A DNA stretch of 42,979 nucleotides from Parcubacteria group bacterium GW2011_GWA2_40_14 (GTDB lineage Bacteria; Patescibacteriota; Minisyncoccia; Phycocordibacterales; DATDWN01). The position numbers were made by a program, and so were the translations under genes. A model generated the notes under the pieces. It was given only the letters and a program-made list of their open reading frames with translations. It did not search any database and was not told the origin of the DNA. Below, piece after piece: positions 19,133 to 27,713 of this stretch; the first letter of the stretch is position 1, and the number at the start of each line of letters is the position of its first letter. The DNA lies in assembly GCA_000996025.1 (NCBI GenBank), contig LBYF01000002.1:1-42979 (forward strand). Reading direction: 5' to 3'.

Positions 19133-19967
19133 AAAAAAAATCGTTATCTATTCTCCGTAATTTAAACAAGTCATTCTTCTTTAACTTTTTCAAGATATCA
19201 GTCCTATCCCATTTAGCGCTTAACAATCTTCCACTTATATGATCTGCCTCGGGTGAGCATAGAAAAGCTACCAAACTAGTAATTTGCTCTGTGGAACTTT
19301 CCCCTTCTTTCTTTTGTTTCAAAGCGTCATTGTACATTTGGAGTCCAGCTTTCTTTTGTCCTTGGGCGATCAAATAATCCGTGATGCCCGTATTGACCGA
19401 ACCGGGCGAGATACAGTTCACTTGTATGCCTAATACCCCAATCTCTGTGGCTAGGGTCTCCGTAAAACCAGAGACAGCAATCTTTGATGTATAGTAAGCT
19501 GAAAAGTTAGGTAATGCTTTTTTCCCACCTATACCTCCTCCAGCCAAATTGACAATCTTGCCCTTTTTTTGTTTTTTCATAATAGGCAACACAAATCGTG
19601 TGCAATATACGGTCCCAAAGACATTTGTTTCTATTGTTTTTGTCCACTTTTTCAAGTCCGCCCTGGTAAACTCCCCAATTTCACCATAAATCCCAGCATT
19701 GTTGATTAATATATCAATGGTCCCAAATTTTTTTAGAGCAAAATTTATCAGCCAACGACAATCAGAAATTTTAGAAACGTCAGCCGTAATACCAAAAAAT
19801 CTTTTGCCGGTTGGATCTATTTCTCTAGAAATTGCATCGACATCTTCCTTTTTCCGCGCACAGATAAGTACTGTAGCCCCACGTTCAAAAAAATTCGTAG
19901 CGATTGCCTTACCAATGCCTTTTGACCCTCCAGTAACTATGACATATTTACCGCTAAAATCATTCAT
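19122..19967 (-). CDS. Classical short-chain dehydrogenase/reductase
   Basis: VIVTGGSKGIGKAIA, NNAGIYGE, YYTSK catalytic motif. Confidence 0.92.
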   Translation of the reverse strand: MNDFSGKYVIVTGGSKGIGKAIATNFFERGATVLICARKKEDVDAISREIDPTGKRFFGITADVSKISDCRWLINFALKKFGTIDILINNAGIYGEIGEFTRADLKKWTKTIETNVFGTVYCTRFVLPIMKKQKKGKIVNLAGGGIGGKKALPNFSAYYTSKIAVSGFTETLATEIGVLGIQVNCISPGSVNTGITDYLIAQGQKKAGLQMYNDALKQKKEGESSTEQITSLVAFLCSPEADHISGRLLSAKWDRTDILKKLKKNDLFKLRRIDNDFFYEK

Positions 19968-19968
19968 A

Positions 19969-20754
19969 TTAGAGTTGTTTTTTTAGCGCTTGCCATGATG
20001 CATCAAAATCTGCATTGGTTTCAATTGTTCGCTGACTATAGAGCATTGCTTGGAGTACAGCAGGTTGAATTGTTACAATATTTGCACCAGCAGCAAAGGC
20101 CTGGCCAATCTGTGATACATTGCGAATACTGCCAACAATCAACTTTGGAATATCATATCCACCACTTTTTAGAAAATTTATAAGCCCCTCTGTAATTTTT
20201 GCTGGATGAGAATTTACATCAGTTAGCTGTCCAAGGATTGGATGATTTTTCTGAAACTCATTACTAGTTCTATATTTCTCTTGATCCTCAATACTGCGAG
20301 CCCAAAATAAACTAACGAATGACGGTGTTGGGTGATTTCTGATTGCTAGTGATGCGATTACTAGTTGTTCAAAGTTCATCATTGCAGTAACGTTCACAGG
20401 AATCTTTAAGTCGCCAAGTTTTTTTATAACATTTAAACACTTTATGTCCGAGGGAATCATTGGGACCTTAACAATAATATTCCTGGCAATTTGTCTGTAT
20501 TTTTTTGCTTCGCTGACCATTTGTTCAATACTGGCAGTACTATCCGTAAGCTCAATGGAAACCGGTTTGTCATTCATTATCTTACAAATCTTTTTGATTG
20601 TCGGGATTACTTGTTTCAAAGTCAATCCATCTTTTAGCATAATGCTTTGATTTGTGGTAACGCCATCAATAATCCCCGTAGCGTTCCATTTTTCAATTTC
20701 TTTTACACTGGATGAGTCAAGAAAAATACTGCGGTTATAATCAATTTTTTTCAT
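19969..20754 (-). CDS. Transaldolase-family protein
   Basis: IFLDSSSVKEIEKWNATGIIDGVTTNQSIM; NIIVKVPM Schiff-base Lys motif; NVTAMMNFEQ. Confidence 0.9.
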   Translation of the reverse strand: MKKIDYNRSIFLDSSSVKEIEKWNATGIIDGVTTNQSIMLKDGLTLKQVIPTIKKICKIMNDKPVSIELTDSTASIEQMVSEAKKYRQIARNIIVKVPMIPSDIKCLNVIKKLGDLKIPVNVTAMMNFEQLVIASLAIRNHPTPSFVSLFWARSIEDQEKYRTSNEFQKNHPILGQLTDVNSHPAKITEGLINFLKSGGYDIPKLIVGSIRNVSQIGQAFAAGANIVTIQPAVLQAMLYSQRTIETNADFDASWQALKKQL

Positions 20755-20784
20755 ATTATTACTTTTCCTTTTTTAGATTATAAG

Positions 20785-20793
20785 TGATATAAT
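20785..20793 (+). promoter_or_regulatory. Extended -10 promoter candidate TGATATAAT for the gmhB-like/hddC-like pair
   Basis: TG-N-TATAAT about 26 nt upstream of ATG 20819, in the divergent gap with the transaldolase gene. Confidence 0.55.
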
Positions 20794-20818
20794 ATACTCT
20801 TAATTAGCAATTTGCAAT

Positions 20819-21409
20819 ATGAAAAATAGGGCTTTATTCATAGATAGAGATGGCGTAATCAACCATATGATATTGCAAAAGAATGGCAACTTTGATTCCC
20901 CGCAAAATCCCGCCCAAATCATGCTTGTGGATGGCGTTGTTGATGTAATTTTACTAATGAATAATCTAAATATTCCTGTTATAGAAGTATCCAACCAACC
21001 CGGAGTTGCCCTTGGAAAAATGAATTGGCAACTTCTAGAGAATATAGAAAACAAGATTCATTCTTTACTTAATGAACGAGGAGTACATATACATAAATCT
21101 TATCGATGCTTCCACCATCCAGAATCTGGTATAAGTGACCTTAAGATGATTTGTCAGTGTCGAAAACCGAATCCCGGACTTTTGCTACAGGCAACCTCTG
21201 AATACAAACTAGACCTTGAACAATGTATCATTTTGGGAGATAATGCTACTGATATGGAAGCTGGCAGAAAAATCGGGTGCAGGACCATACTCTTTTTTCA
21301 TACAAACGACCTGCCACACAAGATAAAGACTAAAGAAACATATCCCGCTGAATTCAGAGTTCGCTCACATGCCGAAGTTATTCCTATATTAAAAAAATTA
21401 TTTTTATGA
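20819..21409 (+). CDS. gmhB: D-glycero-D-manno-heptose 1,7-bisphosphate phosphatase-like HAD protein
   Basis: FIDRDGVIN; CFHHPESG...CQCRKPNPGLL zinc-loop motif; GDNATDMEAGRKIG. Confidence 0.87.
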   Translation: MKNRALFIDRDGVINHMILQKNGNFDSPQNPAQIMLVDGVVDVILLMNNLNIPVIEVSNQPGVALGKMNWQLLENIENKIHSLLNERGVHIHKSYRCFHHPESGISDLKMICQCRKPNPGLLLQATSEYKLDLEQCIILGDNATDMEAGRKIGCRTILFFHTNDLPHKIKTKETYPAEFRVRSHAEVIPILKKLFL

Positions 21410-22128
21410 AAGCTATAATTGTTGCAGGTGGTACAGGAGGACGACTGCGACCGCTGACTGATAACATTCCGAAGCCGATGATTGAAATTTCTGGTAAACC
21501 CATTCTGGAGCATATCATCAATTTTTTAGGCAAAAATGGTGTTAAAGATATTATTCTTGCCTTATGTCATTTACCCGAGCCAATCATGAATTATTTCAAA
21601 GATGGCAAAGATTTTGGTGTAAATATCACCTATGTTTTTGAGGACCCAAAAGTACCTATGGGCACTGCAGGGGCAATCTTCTCCGCCCGCAAGCACATAT
21701 CTGATACATTTATTGTGGAATACGCAGACACATTAAGAGAACTTGATGTTGAAGAAATGATAAAGTTTCATAAAGCATCTGGAAGCTTTGCCACTATTAA
21801 TGCATATCAACATCGTGGCATTAATCATAAAAGTACTTTGCATTTTACCGAAGATAATATACTTACTAAATTTGAAGAACGTCAAACCTCACAAAACCTA
21901 GAGAAAGGTTTTGCTTGGTCAAACGCTGCCTTTTATATATTCAATCCAGAAATATTTGAATATATCAACGAAAATACAAAATCAGATTTTTCACATGATA
22001 TTTTCCCAAAATTATTATCACTGAACAAAAAGATTTCTGTATTTCCCACTACAAGTTATTTAATGGATATCGGAACGATAGAAAGTTTAGAGAAAGCTAG
22101 AGAGGATATGGCTAAAAAGTCTGCCTAA
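21406..22128 (+). CDS. hddC: Heptose-1-phosphate guanylyltransferase-like nucleotidyltransferase
   Basis: MKAIIVAGGTGGRLRPLTDNIPKPMIEISGKPILEH; ATGA overlap with gmhB; clustered with gmhA/hddA-like genes. Confidence 0.75.
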   Translation: MKAIIVAGGTGGRLRPLTDNIPKPMIEISGKPILEHIINFLGKNGVKDIILALCHLPEPIMNYFKDGKDFGVNITYVFEDPKVPMGTAGAIFSARKHISDTFIVEYADTLRELDVEEMIKFHKASGSFATINAYQHRGINHKSTLHFTEDNILTKFEERQTSQNLEKGFAWSNAAFYIFNPEIFEYINENTKSDFSHDIFPKLLSLNKKISVFPTTSYLMDIGTIESLEKAREDMAKKSA

Positions 22129-22709
22129 CTTCGTAATTTCGGATGTGTGACAATTGAGTGCCAGATGACAGCTTGAAAACTTTCCGAAAGTGGTGTAATC
22201 AGTTCAGGTTCCGAAATGGGAAGATGAATTGATACTTTTGCCACTTTTTTGGTATAACCTCCATCACGACTTACAATACCAAGAATTGGACTACCCACTT
22301 TTTTTGCAAATTCCAAAGCTTTAACAATATTAACGCTTATGTTTTTTTCTATATTTCCGCCACCAACAGAAAAGACCATAACCACATCATTTGAACTTAG
22401 TTGGCTAACCTCTAACCACTTATTAAAGACAGTATCAAAGCCATCATCATTCGCGCGGGCTGTCAATTCAGAGACATTATCCGTAGGGGCATAAGCTTCT
22501 ATCTTGCAAATTTTGCGAAAATCATTTACTGCGTGAGAGCAGTTTCCGGCAGACCCGCCAACACCGAGTAAGAAAAGTCTGCCGCCTTTTTTCTTGAGAT
22601 TGACTAGGACTTTTATAGTTGCCTCAATTTCTTGTCGATTAATTTGACCTATGAGCTTGACTGCAGCATCTAGGTACATCCCAATATAATTTGTCATTTT
22701 TGTTTGCAT
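22125..22709 (-). CDS. gmhA: SIS-domain sedoheptulose-7-phosphate isomerase-like protein
   Basis: GGRLFLLGVGGSAGNCSHAVNDFRK; VVMVFSVGGGNIEKNIS; neighbours. Confidence 0.8.
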   Translation of the reverse strand: MQTKMTNYIGMYLDAAVKLIGQINRQEIEATIKVLVNLKKKGGRLFLLGVGGSAGNCSHAVNDFRKICKIEAYAPTDNVSELTARANDDGFDTVFNKWLEVSQLSSNDVVMVFSVGGGNIEKNISVNIVKALEFAKKVGSPILGIVSRDGGYTKKVAKVSIHLPISEPELITPLSESFQAVIWHSIVTHPKLRS

Positions 22710-22713
22710 AATG

Positions 22714-23772
22714 TTAAAAATTCAGTACAACTTTACTACCTTCCATATCAAATCGCACCTTCGTCTCTTCCAAACCTATTTCTTTCATCCTTTTTCTAAA
22801 AGCCGACTTATTATCTTTAACATAAAAGACAAACCAACCTCCGCCTCCTGCACCCATTATCTTTCCTCCAGAAGCTCCACTCTTCATGGCTTCAGCATAC
22901 CATCTGTCTATCTGGGAATTAGAAACATGCTTTGATAATGTTTTCTTTATCTGCCAATGTTTGTCAAGGGTAACGCCAAAACTATCTACATCACCCTTCA
23001 AAAGATATTCTTTAGCTTTTTGACCTAATTTTTTTATATCATCCAGAGCTTTAATATGCCTTGCTGTAGCATGCTCTTTCTGGTCCGCAAGTGCTAAACT
23101 GGTATCCCTTAATATACCCGTTCTAAAAAACAAAAGGTTTGATTCCAATTCTAGAATTGTATGTAAAGATAAATGCAAAGGATAAACTGTAACCTTCCCT
23201 GTCGTATCCCTTTCAAAATATTTAAAACCTCCAAGAGCAACGATGTATTGGTCTTGCGGACCAATAAAATCACGACCTATCTTAAAACGCTCAATAGAAA
23301 AAGCTTTCTTTGCCAAATCAAGCTGTGAAATAGATTCTCTCTTTAAGCAATATAAAGCATTCAATAGTCCAACCTCTAGAGCTGCTGAACCACCTAAACC
23401 AGACCTTCCTGACACTTCCGAGTTAATATTGAGACTTACTCCGCTTAGTATTCCCGTGTGTTCAAGACAGGCTTTAACATATGGGTTTGGAATATCTTTG
23501 TATGAATGGCCTTGCGTGGCTTCCTGGCCATATGAGTAACTTATAAAGTTCGGATTCTCGCCCATAGTCAGTGTCACAACTAAATAGCGATTAATGGAAA
23601 CACTGACCCAAGCTCCACCGTGAAGATTACTGTACCAATCAACATCTGTTCCCCCACCAGAGAGTGTAATGCGCATAGGTGTTTGAGTAACTATGACCGC
23701 CCTATCGCGAGAATTATGAGCATAGTAGTTTTCCTTGGGATTTTTACCCATCTTTTTCTGAATTTTTGACAT
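22714..23772 (-). CDS. hddA: D-glycero-D-manno-heptose-7-phosphate kinase-like GHMP kinase (ORF track extends to 23862; MSKIQKK at 23772 preferred)
   Basis: QTPMRITLSGGGTDVDWYSNLHGGAWVSVSINRYL; GRSGLGGSAALEVGLLNAL; SGASGGKIMGAGGGGWFVFY. Confidence 0.85.
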   Translation of the reverse strand: MSKIQKKMGKNPKENYYAHNSRDRAVIVTQTPMRITLSGGGTDVDWYSNLHGGAWVSVSINRYLVVTLTMGENPNFISYSYGQEATQGHSYKDIPNPYVKACLEHTGILSGVSLNINSEVSGRSGLGGSAALEVGLLNALYCLKRESISQLDLAKKAFSIERFKIGRDFIGPQDQYIVALGGFKYFERDTTGKVTVYPLHLSLHTILELESNLLFFRTGILRDTSLALADQKEHATARHIKALDDIKKLGQKAKEYLLKGDVDSFGVTLDKHWQIKKTLSKHVSNSQIDRWYAEAMKSGASGGKIMGAGGGGWFVFYVKDNKSAFRKRMKEIGLEETKVRFDMEGSKVVLNF

Positions 23773-23865
23773 AAGGGAATTATAACTATGATAGCGACGA
23801 ATGCAAGTAAATATTATATAATTGCTTTTGTTCCAAAAAAATGTTTTAATGAAATAATACAAAAA

Positions 23866-24846
23866 ATGATTGGCAAAATACTAAAAAATGTAGTCCACCA
23901 ACTATTGATTAAGTGCATAATTATAAAAAATAAGTTTGGAGATAAACTCTCTGACTGGATGTTGCCAGAGGGAACAGAAGAAGAAAAATTTAGAATTAGT
24001 ATTCTAAGAAATGACATAAACTCTCTCCCCAAACTTCAAGAAAAAGATTCTATTGTCTCCGAACAAGAATGGGATAGACATAGAATGACTCTGCGAGATC
24101 ATATTATGAGACTGGATCCGCGTAATTTTTTGCGCTGGCCAGTGGTTATTTCCACAATGTTTTTTTCTGGAAAAATTGTAGAACTGGAATACTTAAAAAG
24201 TCTTCCAGATTGGGCAGAATACGATAAAGCTATTACCGAATCTACTATAGGTAAACCAAAAAACTTCCCTGATTTTAAGAGATCAAGCGGTAATCTCATC
24301 CACCATGCATACAGTATCGCTCTTTTTTCTGAAACATTCTCTCTTAAAATAAAGTCTTGTCATAATATTTTTGAATTTGGCGGTGGGTATGGTAGTCTAG
24401 TTCGTTTTATGTATCAATTTGGATTTACAGGGAAATATATCATTTTTGATCTTCCAGAATTTTCTTTCCTTCAGAAATACTATCTTTCTGGAATCCCGAG
24501 ACTTGGTATTGACTTCAACAAAAATACAGAAAGAACGGAGAAAGTAGTCTCACTGACAACAACCATTGAACAAAGCGTGAACTCCGTCGGAAATAAGCCA
24601 TTAGACATTTTTATAGCCCTTTGGTCACTTAGTGAATGTCCTATTGCCCTTAGGGAAGAAATTTTCAAATTACTACCATTGCCAAAATATTTCCTAATTG
24701 CTTACCAAGAAAAATTCAACAATATTGACAATGTTGATTATTTCAAAAAATTGGCCATTCTACGTCCAGAGTACAGATGGATTGACTTTCCTATTTTACA
24801 TCTGCCGGGCAATCGTTATTTTTTTGGCAAAAAAATAGAAGGGTAG
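23866..24846 (+). CDS. Putative sugar O-methyltransferase (ORF from 23788; ATG 23866 leaves room for a divergent promoter)
   Basis: NIFEFGGGYGSLVRFMYQFGFTGKYIIFDLPEF; ALWSLSECPIALRE. Confidence 0.68.
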   Translation: MIGKILKNVVHQLLIKCIIIKNKFGDKLSDWMLPEGTEEEKFRISILRNDINSLPKLQEKDSIVSEQEWDRHRMTLRDHIMRLDPRNFLRWPVVISTMFFSGKIVELEYLKSLPDWAEYDKAITESTIGKPKNFPDFKRSSGNLIHHAYSIALFSETFSLKIKSCHNIFEFGGGYGSLVRFMYQFGFTGKYIIFDLPEFSFLQKYYLSGIPRLGIDFNKNTERTEKVVSLTTTIEQSVNSVGNKPLDIFIALWSLSECPIALREEIFKLLPLPKYFLIAYQEKFNNIDNVDYFKKLAILRPEYRWIDFPILHLPGNRYFFGKKIEG

Positions 24847-25538
24847 TCCTTTTTTACCTGCTCTAGGGCAGTAAAAGTTCCTATATCAACAAGATAACCT
24901 GACAAATGATAGCCGTACATTTTAATTCCTTTTTCCAAAAGAGAAGGAAAAATATCCTTGCCAAAATCATAATCTCTATCTTCCGGTATATAGGAAAAGA
25001 TTTCTGGTTCAAATATATATATACCGGCATTGACAAGGTTTGTAGTAACTTCTTCTGGTTTGGGTTTTTCTTTAAACCAGAGTATGCACTCTCTTTCATC
25101 TAATCCGACTATTCCCTTCCCGGTTAGATCTTCAAAACGCTTAAGGGCTATAGAAACAATACCCTTTTTTGTATCGTGAAATTTTTCAAAATCTTTTAAA
25201 TCTAAAGAAAAAAAGTTATCACCGTAGATGACAAGACATTTTTCATTCCCGACAAAATCTTTAAAATTTTTGAATCCTCCAGCTGTTCCAGATAATGTTT
25301 TTTCTATTGAATAGCGAATTTTTGCTCCAAACCTTGAACCATCGCCGAAAAAGTCGGTAATAACATCCGGTAAATAAAAAAGGTTGATACCGATGTCACG
25401 AATTCCATTTTCAACTAACCATTCTATGTGATGTTGTAAAAGAGGTTTCCCACCGATTTCCACCATTACTTTTGGTATGGTGTCGGTAATTGGGCGTAAT
25501 CGTGTACCTAAACCTGCGCAAAGAATTACTGCTTTCAT
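24816..25538 (-). CDS. Sugar-1-phosphate nucleotidyltransferase
   Basis: MKAVILCAGLGTRLRPITDTIPKVMVEIGGKPLLQHHIEW; converges with and overlaps the previous gene. Confidence 0.87.
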   Translation of the reverse strand: MKAVILCAGLGTRLRPITDTIPKVMVEIGGKPLLQHHIEWLVENGIRDIGINLFYLPDVITDFFGDGSRFGAKIRYSIEKTLSGTAGGFKNFKDFVGNEKCLVIYGDNFFSLDLKDFEKFHDTKKGIVSIALKRFEDLTGKGIVGLDERECILWFKEKPKPEEVTTNLVNAGIYIFEPEIFSYIPEDRDYDFGKDIFPSLLEKGIKMYGYHLSGYLVDIGTFTALEQVKKDYPSIFLPKK

Positions 25539-25650
25539 CCCGTTAGTAGAAAATAGCATCGCTCTCCGAGCAGAATGTTATTTTAAGATTATATGTTGTT
25601 AATTTAGACTTTATCATACTTATCATTTTATGGATTTATCCAATGCTATT

Positions 25651-25700
25651 TTCACTACGGGATGTACCCTGTAGTGAGCTTTGCTCTACTACCGGGGTCA
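25651..25700. mobile_element. ORF-less hairpin relative (MITE/REP-like) of the GIY-YIG element ends
   Basis: CACTACGGGatgtaCCCTGTAGTGAGCtttGCTCTACTACCGGGG: same CCCTGTAGTGA and CTACTACCGGG termini as 13710-14026; abuts TGA stop (ATGA on - strand) of the downstream epimerase. Confidence 0.72.
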
Positions 25701-26627
25701 TTTTAGTGATTTTTTGTAATATTCTATTGTTTTGACTAATCCATCATGCAGATTAGTTTTTGGTTTCCATCCAACAGATTTGTAAATCATGGATATATCC
25801 GCCACCAGTTTCATTGGGTCCCCCGGTCTTTCTCCTTGGTCTATTATTTCCAGTTTTTTTCCTGTGATTTTAACAATTTCTTCTAGCACATCTCGCATAA
25901 TAACCCCAGAACCTGAACCTATATTGAAAATGTTGCAACCCGGAAGATCCATTACTGCAATATGAGCCTCTGCGATATCTTTTACAAAGACATAATCTCG
26001 AAATTGTTTCCCGCCCCAGTACAATTTTACCGACTTACCTGCAAGGGCTCCTTTAATCCACAGAGGAACTGCGCGAGTAGGGGGTTTTTGCTCATCGTGT
26101 GGACCATAAGCGTTAAAATAACGCAAAGACACACTCTCTATTCCAAAGCTATGATAATAAGCATTGAGTATTGACTCAAATGCTAATTTGCTTGCTCCGT
26201 ACGGTTGCATCGGTTTTTTAATTTGGTCTTCTTTTACAGGAATCTCTTTTGGTTCACCATATACAGAAGCAGATGAGGAAAAAATGATTTTTTTCACGCC
26301 TGCATTACGCATACTTTCAAGCAGTTTGACTCCATTTATCACATTGTTTTCAATATACGAAAGAGGATTATCAAAAGAAAATTTAATAATACTGAATGCG
26401 GCGAAATGCATAACCACATCTACCCCCTCCAAAGCTTTTTCAAGTATTTTTTCATCAACTATAGAAGCTTTATAAAACTTAGCTCTTTTGTCTACAAATT
26501 TTTCATATCCAAAAGATAGGTCATCAATAACCTTGACTGAATGTCCATAATCGCAAAGAAGTTTTACTGTATTTGAGCCAATAAAACCAGCTCCGCCTGT
26601 AACTAAGATTTTCTTTTTAGCCGACAT
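25698..26627 (-). CDS. NAD-dependent epimerase (GalE-like SDR)
   Basis: ILVTGGAGFIGSNTVKLL; FSSSASVYGEP; YGASKLAFESIL; LRYFNAYGP. Confidence 0.92.
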   Translation of the reverse strand: MSAKKKILVTGGAGFIGSNTVKLLCDYGHSVKVIDDLSFGYEKFVDKRAKFYKASIVDEKILEKALEGVDVVMHFAAFSIIKFSFDNPLSYIENNVINGVKLLESMRNAGVKKIIFSSSASVYGEPKEIPVKEDQIKKPMQPYGASKLAFESILNAYYHSFGIESVSLRYFNAYGPHDEQKPPTRAVPLWIKGALAGKSVKLYWGGKQFRDYVFVKDIAEAHIAVMDLPGCNIFNIGSGSGVIMRDVLEEIVKITGKKLEIIDQGERPGDPMKLVADISMIYKSVGWKPKTNLHDGLVKTIEYYKKSLK

Positions 26628-26647
26628 AGGAACACTTTAGCATAACC

Positions 26648-26675
26648 TTGATAAAAATGTCTAAAACTGTATTAT
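26648..26675 (+). promoter_or_regulatory. Promoter candidate TTGATA - 16 nt - TATTAT upstream of GT2 gene
   Basis: TTGATAaaaatgtctaaaactgTATTAT about 10 nt before ATG 26685. Confidence 0.42.
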
Positions 26676-26684
26676 AGTGAAATA

Positions 26685-27713
26685 ATGAACAAAGAGTCAC
26701 CTTTTGTTAGTGTCATTCTGCCTATTTATAATAGTGAGGAGTATCTCAAAGACTCCATCGGAAGTATCCTGAATCAAACATATAAAAATATTGAGTTGTT
26801 ACTCCTAATTTCCGCTAGAACTAACAGGGAGAGCTTAGATGTAATAAATTCTTTTACTGATGCTCGAATACGACGAATATACCGCACACCAGAAGAAAAC
26901 CTGCCAATAGCTCTAAACAGAGGGATTAGAGAGTCTAAAGGCAAATACATCGCTAGAATGGATGCTGATGATATCAGTATGAGCAATCGTTTGGAAGAGC
27001 AAGTCAATTTTATGGAGAGGCATCAAGATGTGGGGGTAGTTGGCTCTTGGGTCAAAACAATTGGCACTGGCAAAAGTTTTATAAATAAAGCTTTGACAAA
27101 TCCAGAAGACATTCGGGTCAATCTTCTTTTTTACACTTCCATGGTGCATCCATCCACTATGTTTCGCAGGAGTCTCTTAGAAAAATTTAACCTAGAGTAC
27201 GACGGAACATTTGATGAAGTAGAAGATTATGACATGTGGGTACGATGTTCAGTTTGTTTTCCAATAACCAATATAAACAAAGTGCTACTTTTATATCGTA
27301 TACACAAAAACAGTAAGTTCCAAACTCATAGAAAAGAAGTAAGAGATGTAACCTACAAAATCAGATTGAAATTACTGCAAAAGCTGGGTCTTAATCCGAG
27401 TGGAGAAGAGATGATAACTCACAATTCTCTCGATCCGATGGAAGGAGAAAATGTTGATGTCTTTTTAAAAAAAGAAGGAGAGTGGCTGACTAAAATCATA
27501 AAGGCCAATGTAAGAACAAATGTATATGCCAAAGAATCACTTTCCAAAATAATTTATAATCGCTGGTACGCAATATGTGGAGCTAATACAAAAGAAGGAT
27601 TAGTTGTATGGAAGAAATTCATACAGTCTCCATTCTTTCATATAAACAAACCTGGACATATATGGGACTGTATAAAAATGTTTATTAAATGTGTTATAAT
27701 TTTACAAACTTAA
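26685..27713 (+). CDS. GT2-family glycosyltransferase with degenerate first nucleotide-binding motif
   Basis: VSVILPIYNSEEYLKDSIGSILNQTYKNIELLLL; IARMDADDIS; paralog of 14880-15926. Confidence 0.9.
   Translation: MNKESPFVSVILPIYNSEEYLKDSIGSILNQTYKNIELLLLISARTNRESLDVINSFTDARIRRIYRTPEENLPIALNRGIRESKGKYIARMDADDISMSNRLEEQVNFMERHQDVGVVGSWVKTIGTGKSFINKALTNPEDIRVNLLFYTSMVHPSTMFRRSLLEKFNLEYDGTFDEVEDYDMWVRCSVCFPITNINKVLLLYRIHKNSKFQTHRKEVRDVTYKIRLKLLQKLGLNPSGEEMITHNSLDPMEGENVDVFLKKEGEWLTKIIKANVRTNVYAKESLSKIIYNRWYAICGANTKEGLVVWKKFIQSPFFHINKPGHIWDCIKMFIKCVIILQT

Noticed and set aside
22125-23772. Reading the SIS and GHMP proteins as generic sugar isomerase/fucokinase
   Set aside because: Possible individually, but adjacency to a GmhB-like phosphatase with the zinc-loop motif and an HddC-like enzyme makes the GDP-heptose pathway the more economical assignment.
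23788-23865. N-terminal extension of the methyltransferase ORF (start at 23788)
   Set aside because: Would leave only about 15 nt between divergent starts; ATG 23866 gives a plausible methyltransferase start and promoter space.
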